A DNA stretch of 20,073 nucleotides from DATDMG01 sp036518955 (GCA_036518955.1 DATDMG010000470.1:1-20073), one strand, 5' to 3'; shown: positions 6,831 through 14,579, counted from the first letter of the stretch. Notes: generated by a model not told the origin, from the letters alone. A program made the numbers and translations.

Positions 6831-8234
6831 GTGGGCCGGATCCGAAGTGCCCTGTCGGAGCTCGTCCCGACGGCCGGGCCGGATCCGGTCCCCCCGGGCT
6901 GGGTGCGCCCGGCCCCGGATGCCCGGATGCGGCGGCTCGACGTCACCGTGGCCGTGCTGCTCGCGGCCGGCGGGGCCCTCGGCGTCGCGCTGGCCAGGGT
7001 GGCCGGGCTCGACTCCGCCGCCCACCCACCCTCGATCGCGGAGGGCACCGGCTGGTGCCTGGCGGTGTCGCTGCCGCTCGCCCTCCGCACGCGCTACCCG
7101 CAGGTGATCCTGGTCGTGGTGGCCGCGGCGTTCATCGGGCTGCAGGCTCGCGGCGTACCGGAGGGTCTCACCACGCAGATCAGTCTGTTCCTGGCCGTGT
7201 TCACGGTGGGTGCGTGGGCGCGTGAGCGGGTCATCGCGCGGTGGACCCGAGGGGTCGTCGTCGCGGCCATGTTCGCCTTCCTGATCCTCCGCCTGTCGAC
7301 GTACGCCTGGGACCGCTTCCTCACCCAGCGCCATCCGCACGGTCCGGTTTCCGCGGTGGTGGCGGTCGTCGTCCTCACCGGCGTCCTCAACGTGGTCTAC
7401 TTCGCCGCGGCGTGGGCCTTCGGTGACCTCGCGTGGCGCGCCGCCGGGCAGCGGGCGCTGCTCGAGCGGCGCAACGCCGAACTCGCCCGGGAGCGGGACG
7501 AGAACGCGCGTCGCGCCGTCCTCGACGAGCGGGTCCGGATCGCGCGCGAGCTGCACGACGTGGTCGCCCACCACGTGAGCGTGATGGGGGTGCAGGCGGG
7601 GGCGGCCCGGGTCGTCCTGGACGCCGACGCCGACGCCGCCCGTACCGCGCTCGGTGGGATCGAGCAGGCCGCCCGGAGCGCGCTCGACGAGATGCACCGG
7701 CTCCTCGGCGTGCTCCGCGCGCCGGCGGACGGCCGTGAAGACCGCCCGGAACCCGATCGGGCCGCCGCGCCCGTCCCCACCCTGCCGGGCATCCAGGCCC
7801 TGGTGGACGGCGTCGCCTCCTCCGGGGTGCGGGCCCGGTTCACGATCGTCGGTGAGTCGGTCCCGGTTCCGTCCGGCCTGGTGGTGTCGGTGTACCGGAT
7901 CGCCCAGGAGGCACTCACGAATACCCTCCGGCACGCCGGGGCGGCGCGCGTCGACGTCCGGCTGCGGTACCTGACCGGGCCTCCGGCACTGGAGGTGGAG
8001 ATCGTGGACGACGGGCGGTCGCCGGTGGCGCAGCCCGCCGGGGGCCGACGAGGGCTGGGCCTGGTGGGCATGCGGGAGCGGGCGGCGCTGCACGGCGGGG
8101 ACCTCGAGGTCGGGCCGCGGCCGGACGGCGGGTTCCGGGTGCGCGTCCGGTTCCCGCTGCCGGCCGAGCGGGCCGCGGCGGCCGGCGGGCCGGGCCGGCC
8201 GGCTCCGGCGCCCGCGACCGGCAGGGCGTCGTGA
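6831..8234 (+). CDS. Sensor histidine kinase, NarL-partner (HisKA_3) type
   Basis: A 467-residue membrane sensor kinase that autophosphorylates on His and hands the phosphate to the next gene's product. About six hydrophobic segments occupy residues 35-200, with little extracytoplasmic sequence, so it probably senses within or at the membrane. A short charged helix (ERRNAELARERDENARRA) leads to the dimerisation/phosphoacceptor motif RIARELHDVVAHH with His242. The ATPase part has the N-box QEALTNTLRHA, a D-box VDDGRSP and the G-box GRRGLGLVGMRERA. The C-terminus is an Ala/Pro tail. The GTG at 6831 follows GAGGGGGA at ideal distance; an in-frame GTG at 6780 lacks one. The stop overlaps the regulator's start by four bases. 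The target is probably the exporter downstream. Confidence 0.93.
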   Translation: MGRIRSALSELVPTAGPDPVPPGWVRPAPDARMRRLDVTVAVLLAAGGALGVALARVAGLDSAAHPPSIAEGTGWCLAVSLPLALRTRYPQVILVVVAAAFIGLQARGVPEGLTTQISLFLAVFTVGAWARERVIARWTRGVVVAAMFAFLILRLSTYAWDRFLTQRHPHGPVSAVVAVVVLTGVLNVVYFAAAWAFGDLAWRAAGQRALLERRNAELARERDENARRAVLDERVRIARELHDVVAHHVSVMGVQAGAARVVLDADADAARTALGGIEQAARSALDEMHRLLGVLRAPADGREDRPEPDRAAAPVPTLPGIQALVDGVASSGVRARFTIVGESVPVPSGLVVSVYRIAQEALTNTLRHAGAARVDVRLRYLTGPPALEVEIVDDGRSPVAQPAGGRRGLGLVGMRERAALHGGDLEVGPRPDGGFRVRVRFPLPAERAAAAGGPGRPAPAPATGRAS

Positions 8235-8899
8235 CGATCCGGGTCCTGCTCGCGGACGACCAGGGGATGGTGCGCGCCGGGTTCCGGATGATCCTCCAGC
8301 TGCAGCCGGACGTGGAGGTCGTGGGCGAGGCCGGGGACGGCGCCGAGGCTGTCCGGCTGGCCGTGTCGGAGCGGCCGGACGTGGTCCTGATGGACGTCCA
8401 GATGCCCGGCACCGACGGTCTCTCCGCCACCCGCGAGGTGGTCAGCCGGACCAGCGCGAGCGTCCTCATCCTCACCACGTTCGACCGGGACGACTATCTC
8501 TTCGAGTCGCTGCAGGCCGGCGCCAGCGGGTTCCTGCTGAAGAACGCGTCACCGGAGGATCTGGTCGACGCCGTCCGGGTGGTCGCCCGGGGCGACGCGC
8601 TGCTCGCTCCGGAGGTGACCCGTCGGGTGCTGGAGGCGGCGGCCGGACGGCGATCGGTGCCCCGCCCGCCGGACCCGTCCGCCGCGGCCGCGCTGGGCAC
8701 CCTCACCGAGCGCGAACTGGAGGTGTTCCGGCTGGTCGCGCGAGGACTGAGCAACGCCGAGGTCGGCGCCCGGCTGTTCCTCGCCGAGGCCACCGTGAAG
8801 ACCCACGTCTCCCGGGTGCTGGCCAAGCTGGCGCTGCGGGACCGCGTGCAGGCCGTCGTCCACGCCTACCGCACCGGCGTGGTGGCACCGGGCGACTGA
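8231..8899 (+). CDS. NarL/LuxR-family response regulator
   Basis: A 222-residue DNA-binding response regulator and partner of the preceding kinase (GTGA overlap). The receiver domain (1-120) has acidic pair Asp9/Asp10, phosphoacceptor Asp55 in VVLMDVQMPGTDG, Thr83 in LTTF and Lys104 in FLLKNAS. The C-terminal LuxR helix-turn-helix (about 155-215) reads LTERELEVFRLVARGLSNAEV...VKTHVSRVLAKL. All key residues are in place. The next gene, an ABC ATPase, starts 91 bases downstream with its own promoter-like sequence. That fits regulation of an adjacent exporter, as in NatKR/NatAB-like and DesKR-like pairs. Two near-identical 10-bp direct repeats in that gap are candidate binding sites. Confidence 0.95.
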   Translation: MTIRVLLADDQGMVRAGFRMILQLQPDVEVVGEAGDGAEAVRLAVSERPDVVLMDVQMPGTDGLSATREVVSRTSASVLILTTFDRDDYLFESLQAGASGFLLKNASPEDLVDAVRVVARGDALLAPEVTRRVLEAAAGRRSVPRPPDPSAAAALGTLTERELEVFRLVARGLSNAEVGARLFLAEATVKTHVSRVLAKLALRDRVQAVVHAYRTGVVAPGD

Positions 8900-8907
8900 T
8901 GCGCGCC

Positions 8908-8958
8908 GGCCGACGACGCGCCCTGCGGCGGAGGCGCCCGCGACCTGAGGCTGACGAC
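8908..8958 (+). promoter_or_regulatory. Direct-repeat pair, candidate response-regulator sites
   Basis: GGCCGACGAC (8908-8917) and GGCTGACGAC (8949-8958) match at 9 of 10 positions and are 41 bp apart, about four helical turns. The second lies 19 bp upstream of the proposed -10 of the NatA-like gene. The placement is right for a NarL-type activator, but the short GC-rich words could recur by chance. Confidence 0.3.
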
Positions 8959-8977
8959 CGGCGCGGCCCGGCGCGCC

Positions 8978-8983
8978 TACGGT
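8978..8983 (+). promoter_or_regulatory. Leaderless -10 box for the NatAB-like operon
   Basis: TACGGT fits TAnnnT and is followed by seven bases and then the ATG at 8991, which has no Shine-Dalgarno. A leaderless mRNA is the simplest reading. Confidence 0.5.
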
Positions 8984-8990
8984 CACGGAC

Positions 8991-9875
8991 ATGCTCGAAC
9001 TCATCGACGTGGATCGCAGCTTCGGTCCGGTGCGGGCGCTCGACTCGGTCGGTTTCGTCGTCCGGCCAGGGAGGCTGACCGGCTACATCGGTGCCAACGG
9101 TGCCGGCAAGACGACCAGCATGCGGATCGTGCTCGGCGTGCTCGCCGCCGACGGCGGGGAGGTGCGCTGGAGGGGCGCGCACGTCACCGCCGCGGACCGG
9201 CGACGCTTCGGGTACATGCCGGAGGAACGCGGCCTGTACCCGAAGATGGCCGTGCTGGACCAGATCGTCTTCTTCGGGCGACTGCACGGTCTCACCTCGA
9301 CGGTCGCCCGGCGGCGCGCGGGGGACCTCCTCGGCGAGTTGGGCCTGGCGGAACGGTCCGGGGACCGGCTGGAGAAGCTGTCCCTGGGCAACGCCCAACG
9401 GGCCCAGGTGGCGGCGGCGCTCGTCCACGACCCCGAGCTGCTCGTCCTCGACGAGCCGTTCAGCGGTCTCGACCCGATCGCCGTCGACGCGATGGCCGGC
9501 ATGTTGCGGCGCCGGGCGGCGGCCGGGGTGCCGGTGCTGTTCTCCAGCCACCAGCTCGACCTGGTCGAGCGGATCTGCGACGACGTCGTCCTGATCCACT
9601 CCGGCCGGGTGGTCGCCGCCGGTTCCGCGGAGGAGCTACGCGCCGCCCACGCCCCGGCCCGCTACCGGCTGGACCTGGGCGAGGACGCCGGCTGGCTGCG
9701 CGGCGTGCCGGGGGTCGCGGTGCTGGACATCGAGGGTCCCCACGCCCTGGTCGAGCTGGCCCCGGACGCCGACGACCAGCAGCTGCTCGCCACCGCCCTG
9801 GACCGCGGCCCGGTGCGCGCCTTCGCCCCCGTCGTCCCCACCCTGGCCGAGATCTTCCGGGAGGTGGCTCGGTGA
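8991..9875 (+). CDS. ABC exporter ATP-binding protein, NatA-like
   Basis: A 294-residue ATPase of the drug/Na+ export class. Motifs are Walker A GANGAGKTT (Lys40), the NatA-style GYMPEERGLYPKM with Glu in the usual Gln position, signature LSLGNAQ, Walker B LLVLDEPFSGLDP and switch FSSHQ. Residues from about 215 on form the accessory C-terminal region seen in NatA/CcmA-like exporters (YRLDLGED, VPTLAEIFREVA). The permease gene starts on its last codon (GTGA overlap), so the two are coupled. Position behind a kinase/regulator pair suggests it is induced by the signal that pair detects. Substrate is unknown; NatAB relatives export sodium, while other members handle antibiotics or peptides. Confidence 0.94.
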   Translation: MLELIDVDRSFGPVRALDSVGFVVRPGRLTGYIGANGAGKTTSMRIVLGVLAADGGEVRWRGAHVTAADRRRFGYMPEERGLYPKMAVLDQIVFFGRLHGLTSTVARRRAGDLLGELGLAERSGDRLEKLSLGNAQRAQVAAALVHDPELLVLDEPFSGLDPIAVDAMAGMLRRRAAAGVPVLFSSHQLDLVERICDDVVLIHSGRVVAAGSAEELRAAHAPARYRLDLGEDAGWLRGVPGVAVLDIEGPHALVELAPDADDQQLLATALDRGPVRAFAPVVPTLAEIFREVAR

Positions 9876-11191
9876 CCGCCCCCACTCGCGCCGTGCCCGG
9901 GTCGTCGCTCGGGGACGGCGCCCCGGACGCCTCCGCGGAGCCGTCGGAGGCCGGCCTGCCGGCCCTTATCGGGGTGATCACCCAGCGTGAGCTGCTGGCC
10001 AAGCTGCGGGACAAGACCTTCCTCGGCTCGACGGCGTTCCTCCTGGTCGCGGTCTCGCTGTCGATCCTGCTACCGGTTGCGCTGAACCGGGACAACCCGC
10101 GCATCTCCGTCGGGACGGTCGGGGCCCGCGCTGCCGCCGTCGCCGCGGAGGCCGCCCGGCTCGGTCACCTGGCAGCCGGGCCGGCCGACCAGATCGCCCG
10201 GACCACTGCGGCCGAACTCCCGGCCGCCCGGCTCGACGTCCGGTTCTTCCCCGACGCCGCGGCCGCCCTGGACGCCGTCCGCAAGGGGACCGTGGACGCC
10301 GCCCTGGCCCCCGGCGACGCGGCGGTCGGTGGACTCGAGATCGTCGCCGACACCGGGGTCCCGGACCAGCTCGCAACGCTCGTGAACGCGGCGGCCCGGG
10401 ATCAGGCTCTGCACGATGCGCTGCGCGCCGCGGGCCTGGACGGCGGTGGCGCGGACCGGGCGCTCGCCGCGGCCGCGTCGTCCGCGCCGGGGCAGCGGCT
10501 GCTGCACCCGCCGGCCACCGACCGAGCCGTCTCCGTCGGGCTGGCGACGGCGTTCGCGGGGATCTTCTTCATGGCGAGCATCCTGTTCGGGATGTCGATC
10601 GCGCAGAGCGTGGTGGAGGAGAAGCAGAGTCGGGTCGTCGAGATCCTGGTCGCCGCCGTCCCGGTGCGCGCCCTGCTCGCGGGCAAGGTGATCGCGAATA
10701 CCGTGCTGGCGCTGGGACAGACGTTGCTGCTCGCCGCGGTCGGGACCACCGCGGCCGGGCTGGTCGGGCAGACCACGCTGATCGGGCTGATCCTGCGGGT
10801 GGGCGGCTGGTTCCTGCTGTTCTTCGTGCTCGGTTTCACCATGCTGGCGTCGTTGTGGGCGGCCAGCGGGGCGATCGCCAGTCGGCTGGAGGACCTGAAC
10901 GGCACCACCATCCCGCTGCAGCTGCTGCTGTACCTGCCGTTCTTCGCGGCCCTGTGGGTGCACGACCCCGGCGTCTGGATGCGCGTGCTGTCCTACGTGC
11001 CCTTCACCGCGCCGCTGTCGATGCCACAACGGCTCATGATCGGCGACGCGGCCTGGTGGGACGCGCTGCTGTCGGCCGGGATCGTGGTGGCGACCACGGC
11101 CGGGATGGTCCTGGTGGCCGCGCGGTTCTACGAGCGCAACGTGCTGCGGACGTCGGGACGCCTCTCCTGGTGGGAGGCCTGGCGCGGCTGA
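9872..11191 (+). CDS. ABC exporter permease, NatB-like (ABC2_membrane_3)
   Basis: A 439-residue membrane partner of the preceding ATPase. After a cytoplasmic N-terminus comes GVITQRELLAKLRDKTFLGS and TM1 (about 50-70). A large Ala-rich extracytoplasmic domain follows (about 71-225), then a cluster of five to six TM segments to residue 425. The loop SVVEEKQSRVVEILVAAVPV...LLAGKVI is the NatB-type coupling signature. The start overlaps the ATPase stop by four bases. A branched hairpin lies just downstream and probably ends the operon. The extracytoplasmic domain would be the place to look for substrate or ligand specificity. Confidence 0.93.
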   Translation: MTAPTRAVPGSSLGDGAPDASAEPSEAGLPALIGVITQRELLAKLRDKTFLGSTAFLLVAVSLSILLPVALNRDNPRISVGTVGARAAAVAAEAARLGHLAAGPADQIARTTAAELPAARLDVRFFPDAAAALDAVRKGTVDAALAPGDAAVGGLEIVADTGVPDQLATLVNAAARDQALHDALRAAGLDGGGADRALAAAASSAPGQRLLHPPATDRAVSVGLATAFAGIFFMASILFGMSIAQSVVEEKQSRVVEILVAAVPVRALLAGKVIANTVLALGQTLLLAAVGTTAAGLVGQTTLIGLILRVGGWFLLFFVLGFTMLASLWAASGAIASRLEDLNGTTIPLQLLLYLPFFAALWVHDPGVWMRVLSYVPFTAPLSMPQRLMIGDAAWWDALLSAGIVVATTAGMVLVAARFYERNVLRTSGRLSWWEAWRG

Positions 11192-11210
11192 GCCCAGGGT
11201 GCTGGTGGCG

Positions 11211-11268
11211 GCCGGGCGGTGATCACGCCGCGTGGCGGGAGCCACCGGGCCCTGATCGCCCGCCCGGC
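11211..11268 (+). terminator. Branched hairpin, likely terminator of the two-component/exporter operon
   Basis: GCCGGGCGG plus GATC (11211-11224) pairs imperfectly with GATC plus GCCCGCCCGGC (11254-11268). Inside it, GTGGC (11232-11236) pairs with GCCAC (11241-11245) across GGGA. It begins 20 bases after the permease stop. No T-run follows. Confidence 0.45.
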
Positions 11269-11299
11269 CGGCCGATGTCCCGGCGGTCCGTCACAAAAT

Positions 11300-11343
11300 C
11301 GACATCGGGCGGCCATGTCGGCGTTGTCAACCGCTCCTAGCGT
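11300..11343 (+). promoter_or_regulatory. Inverted repeat plus promoter upstream of the oxygenase gene
   Basis: CGACAT (11300-11305) and ATGTCG (11315-11320) form a 6-bp inverted repeat with a nine-base gap. A TAGCGT -10 box lies at 11338-11343, 17 bp after the right arm, so the arm occupies the -35 position. The arrangement looks like an operator over a promoter. The -10 is seven bases before an in-frame GTG at 11351, and otherwise would give a leader of about 87 bases to the ATG at 11438. Confidence 0.4.
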
Positions 11344-11437
11344 CGACCCCGTGCCGACACCGGTGAGCGTCGTCGCCGCCGCCCGCAGGGCGGGCAGCCG
11401 CAGCTGTCGCCGCCGTCCTCGATCTCGGGAGTCGTTG

Positions 11438-12433
11438 ATGACGTTGACCGCCTTCGACCGCATTCCGATCGTGGACATCGGTCCGCTGCTGTACGGGCCG
11501 CGAGAGGCGCACCCCGTGATCGCCGACCAGCTGCGCGAGGCGGCGACCGAGATCGGCTTCCTGCACGTGACCGGCTGCGCGCCGCCGGTCGGCGTGTTCG
11601 ACCGGATGCTGGCCGCCACGAAGAAGTTCTTCGACCTCCCCGAAGCGGTGAAGCTGAGGTCCTACATCGGCCTCTCCACCTGTCACCGCGGGTACGTCCC
11701 GGAGAGCGAGGAGGTTCTCGCGGGCGGGACGCCGGACCGCAAGGAGGCCTTCGACGTCTCGGTCGACCTGCCCGCCGACGATCCCGACCACCTGGTCGGC
11801 GTCCCCGTGCTCGGGCCGAACACCTGGCCGGACGTGCCCGGCTTCCGGGAGGCGGTGACCGCGTACTACGACCACACGATCACGGTGGCCCGGGCCATGT
11901 TCCGTGGGTTCGCCCTCGCGCTCGGGGAGGAGTCCGACTTCTTCGAGCCCTACCTGACCAAGCCACCGAGCCAGCTGCGGCTGCTGCACTACCCGGCCGA
12001 CCCGGACACCGCCGACCGGCCGGGGAACAGCGCCCACACCGACGACGAGTGCTTCACCCTGCTGCGCTCGACGGGGCCCGGCCTGGAGGTGCTCGACGCC
12101 CGCGGCGTCTGGGTGGACGCGCCGCCCGTCCCGGGCGCGTACGCCGTCACCATCGGCGACCTGCTGCAGCGCTGGAGCAACGGCGAGTTCATCGCCACCA
12201 CCCACCGGGTCCGGGCGTTCACCACCGAGCACTGGGCGTTCCCGCTGTTCTGCACCGTCGACTACCACACCCAGGTCGAGCCGTTGACGCGGTTCGTCGC
12301 GCCGGACCGGCAGCAGCTGCCCGGCGTGGTGGCGGGCGAGCACCTGTTCGCCCGAACGGCGCAGACCTTCCGCTACCTGCGGCGGCGCTCGCCGGCCGAC
12401 CCCACCGCGGTGGCCTCCGACGCTACCCGGTGA
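11438..12433 (+). CDS. Isopenicillin-N-synthase-like Fe(II)-dependent oxygenase with altered RxS motif
   Basis: A 331-residue member of the IPNS / 2-oxoglutarate-Fe(II) oxygenase fold. The N-terminal DIOX_N part (IPIVDIGPLL...EIGFLHVTG, KKFFDLP) and the core (RLLHYP, AHTDDECFTLL, GDLLQRWSNGEFIATTHRV) are clear. The iron triad is complete: His200, Asp202, His256. The Arg-x-Ser that normally binds the 2-oxoglutarate or substrate carboxylate is replaced at the aligned position by His265-Trp-Ala267. The ATG at 11438 follows GGGAG at six bases. An in-frame GTG at 11351, placed as a leaderless start, would add 29 Arg-rich residues of no known domain. The substrate is unknown; natural-product tailoring or small-molecule oxidation is typical. 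Its 3' end overlaps the convergent kinase gene by 11 bp. Confidence 0.9.
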   Translation: MTLTAFDRIPIVDIGPLLYGPREAHPVIADQLREAATEIGFLHVTGCAPPVGVFDRMLAATKKFFDLPEAVKLRSYIGLSTCHRGYVPESEEVLAGGTPDRKEAFDVSVDLPADDPDHLVGVPVLGPNTWPDVPGFREAVTAYYDHTITVARAMFRGFALALGEESDFFEPYLTKPPSQLRLLHYPADPDTADRPGNSAHTDDECFTLLRSTGPGLEVLDARGVWVDAPPVPGAYAVTIGDLLQRWSNGEFIATTHRVRAFTTEHWAFPLFCTVDYHTQVEPLTRFVAPDRQQLPGVVAGEHLFARTAQTFRYLRRRSPADPTAVASDATR

Positions 12434-13958
12434 CCTCCAGCGACGACAGCGTCGTCGCCAGGGCCGGTCGGCCGGCCACGGACCGGACCTGCACCCACAC
12501 CGTCCACGGCGTGGCCGCGTTGCCGCCGTTGAGCGCGACGTCGTCCTCGGCGCTGCCGTCCGTGCAGTCCACGTAGTGGACGGCGAGGCCTGTCCAGCCA
12601 CCCACGTTCGCCTGCCGCACCGACTCCTGCCGGCATCCGGCCGGAATGGTGCGGCCGAGCACCGTGCCGGGGTCCTCGGCGGTGCCCGACCACGCCACGG
12701 CGACCGTCCGGGCGTCCCCGGCGGAGCGGGCGCGGGCGCCCGCGGCGGTGTCGGTCCCGCCGGGGAAGGCGACGGGTTCCTGCCGGGTCAGGTCGGCGGG
12801 CGTCGCGACCCGGACGTGCCCCCCGGACGGGGTCAGCGGGCGGTCGCGGGTCAGCCAGAGCCGTCCGGCCACGGCCGCGCCGGCGACCAGGACGGCGCCG
12901 GCGCCGAGCGCGAGCGCGCGTCGCCGGCCGAGCCGGCCACCCGGGCGTCCCGGTACCGGGGTCGCCGGGTCGGCGGCCACCCTGCCCGGGCCGGCGGACG
13001 GGGCAGGGTGGCCCGGTGCCGTCGGCGCCGTTCCCGGGGCGGCCGGTCCCTGGGCGCGGGGAGGCAGGGAGCCGGCCCAGCTCGGCCGCGGCTCCACGTG
13101 CGTGCCGCCGTCCCGGGGGAGCACCTGGGTCACACCGCGGGGGTCGGGCACCGCCGGCGCGCCCGGCACCTCCGGCGCGCCCGCGAGCCGGGGCAGCACC
13201 GCGCGGCGCAGGTCGTCGGCGAAGGCGGCCGCCGACGACGTCCGCACGCCGGGATCGGCCGTGGTGGCGGTCGCCAGCGTCGCCCCGAGGGCAGACGTGG
13301 GCCACGGGGGCCCGGGGACGGCGAGCAGTTCGGCCGCCGTCATCGCCAGGGCGTGGACGTCGCTCGCCGGGCCGACCTGGGCGGAGTACTCGCGCTGCTC
13401 CGGGGCCATGTACCCGTCCGAGCCGGCAGGCATCGTGATCCCGGACGCCCAGTGCAGATCCTTCGCGATGCCGAGATCGCCGAGCAGGACGCGGGGCGGC
13501 CCGTCGGGCGAGCTGCGCAGGAGGACGTTGCGGGGCTTGAGGTCGCGGTGCACGACGCCGTGACCGTGCAGGACGGCGAGCCCGGTGGCGATCGCGTCGA
13601 CGATGCGCAGCACCTCCGCCGCGGGCCACGGCGCTGGGTGCGCGGCGAGCTGGTCGGCGAGCGTTCCGAGGTCGGCGTACGTCATCACGAAGTACGGCCG
13701 GCCGTCCGGTAGTTCCCCCACGTCGTAGACGCGCACCAGGTGGTCGGAGTCGACCCGGCGCAGCAGCCGCGCCTCGTCGGTGAACCGGCGCCGGACGTCG
13801 GCATCCTGGGCCCAGTTGTCGGCGAGGACCTTGACCGCCACGGGTGCGTCCAGCTCCGGATCGTGCGCCAGCCAGACACTGGCGAAACCGCCGGCTCCGA
13901 GCCGTCGCTCGACGCGCAGGCGCCCGATGGCGGACGGCACGGACACGTCCGCCATCAT
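12423..13958 (-). CDS. Transmembrane Ser/Thr protein kinase (Hanks type) with non-PASTA sensor domain
   Basis: A 511-residue receptor-like kinase. The catalytic domain (about 12-275) has the glycine loop LGAGGFASV, Lys43 in VAVK, Glu62, HRDLKPRN (Asp139, Asn144), DLG instead of DFG (Asp161) and GYMAPEQ. A Pro-rich juxtamembrane region leads to a TM helix near 346-368. About 140 extracytoplasmic residues follow, containing two cysteines (AGCRQES, YVDCTDG) that could pair. No PASTA, NHL or FGE-type repeat is visible. Two adjacent ATGs (13958, 13955) are possible starts; the longer open frame upstream lies antisense to the sigma gene and is not credible. It diverges from an ECF sigma factor 57 bases away, so a functional link is likely but inferred. 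Confidence 0.93.
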   Translation of the reverse strand: MMADVSVPSAIGRLRVERRLGAGGFASVWLAHDPELDAPVAVKVLADNWAQDADVRRRFTDEARLLRRVDSDHLVRVYDVGELPDGRPYFVMTYADLGTLADQLAAHPAPWPAAEVLRIVDAIATGLAVLHGHGVVHRDLKPRNVLLRSSPDGPPRVLLGDLGIAKDLHWASGITMPAGSDGYMAPEQREYSAQVGPASDVHALAMTAAELLAVPGPPWPTSALGATLATATTADPGVRTSSAAAFADDLRRAVLPRLAGAPEVPGAPAVPDPRGVTQVLPRDGGTHVEPRPSWAGSLPPRAQGPAAPGTAPTAPGHPAPSAGPGRVAADPATPVPGRPGGRLGRRRALALGAGAVLVAGAAVAGRLWLTRDRPLTPSGGHVRVATPADLTRQEPVAFPGGTDTAAGARARSAGDARTVAVAWSGTAEDPGTVLGRTIPAGCRQESVRQANVGGWTGLAVHYVDCTDGSAEDDVALNGGNAATPWTVWVQVRSVAGRPALATTLSSLEVTG

Positions 13959-14003
13959 GCCGCACGGGCGCCCCCCGGGGGACAGCCGCCGGGGCCCGGA
14001 TGC

Positions 14004-14009
14004 CAGGAT
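14004..14009 (+). promoter_or_regulatory. Possible leaderless -10 box for the ECF sigma gene
   Basis: CAGGAT keeps the A2 and T6 of TAnnnT and is six bases before the GTG at 14016, which lacks a Shine-Dalgarno. The first base deviates, so support is weak. Confidence 0.3.
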
Positions 14010-14015
14010 GACCCC

Positions 14016-14552
14016 GTGACGGACGTCGAGGAGTTGGCGCGGCGCGCCGGCGCGGGCGACGCCGCGGCGCTCGATGCGCTCCTCGCCGCGATCCGGCCGG
14101 ACGTGTTGCGCCGCTGCGCCCGGATCCTGCCGCACTCCGGCGATGCCGAGGACGCCTGCCAGGAGGCGCTGCTGGCCGTCGCCCGCGGGATCGGCGGGTT
14201 CGCCGGCCGCAGCCGGTTCACCACCTGGCTGTACCCGGTGGTCGCGAACAGCGCCTTCGCCACCTACCGCCGGATGCGCCGCACCGCTCTGGACACCGGG
14301 CTCGACCAGGGCCCCGAGCCGCCGGACCCCCGCCGCGTCAGCGTGCTGGCGGGTACCCGCCTGGATGTCGTCGAGGCTCTGGAGAAGCTTCGCGCCGAGC
14401 AGCCGCACGTCGTCGAGGCGGTCGTTCTCCGCGACCTGATGGGGCTGGACTATGCCGAGATCGCCGAGCGACTGCAGGTTCCGGTCGGCACGGTGAAGTC
14501 CCGGATCAACCACGGCCGGACCACGTTGCGCGGGCTGCTGGCACCCGGCTGA
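14016..14552 (+). CDS. ECF-type RNA polymerase sigma factor
   Basis: A 178-residue sigma-70 family protein with only regions 2 and 4. Region 2 (about 25-90) includes the -10-recognition core with GDAEDACQEALLAVARGI and SRFTTWLYPVVANSAFATYRR. Region 4 (about 125-175) includes LRDLMGLDYAEIAERLQVPVGTVKSRINHGRTTLR, the -35-binding helix-turn-helix. The acidic DAED cluster of region 2 is kept. The GTG start at 14016 gives a product that starts directly at region 2, as ECF sigmas do; the open frame upstream is antisense to the kinase. No zinc-binding or membrane anti-sigma gene follows. Instead the divergent neighbour is a membrane Ser/Thr kinase, suggesting control by phosphorylation. A hairpin follows its stop. 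Confidence 0.93.
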   Translation: MTDVEELARRAGAGDAAALDALLAAIRPDVLRRCARILPHSGDAEDACQEALLAVARGIGGFAGRSRFTTWLYPVVANSAFATYRRMRRTALDTGLDQGPEPPDPRRVSVLAGTRLDVVEALEKLRAEQPHVVEAVVLRDLMGLDYAEIAERLQVPVGTVKSRINHGRTTLRGLLAPG

Positions 14553-14553
14553 C

Positions 14554-14579
14554 GGGCGGCGGGGCGGGCCCCGCCGCCC
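14554..14579. terminator. Perfect hairpin between convergent sigma and antiporter genes
   Basis: An 11-bp stem (GGGCGGCGGGG at 14554-14564, CCCCGCCGCCC at 14569-14579) with a four-base loop begins one base after the sigma stop. The antiporter gene on the other strand ends at 14620, so the structure can serve both directions. Confidence 0.7.

Noticed and set aside
13959..14513. N-terminal extension of the kinase frame
   Set aside because: It is antisense to the ECF sigma gene, and the kinase glycine loop begins right after the ATG at 13958.
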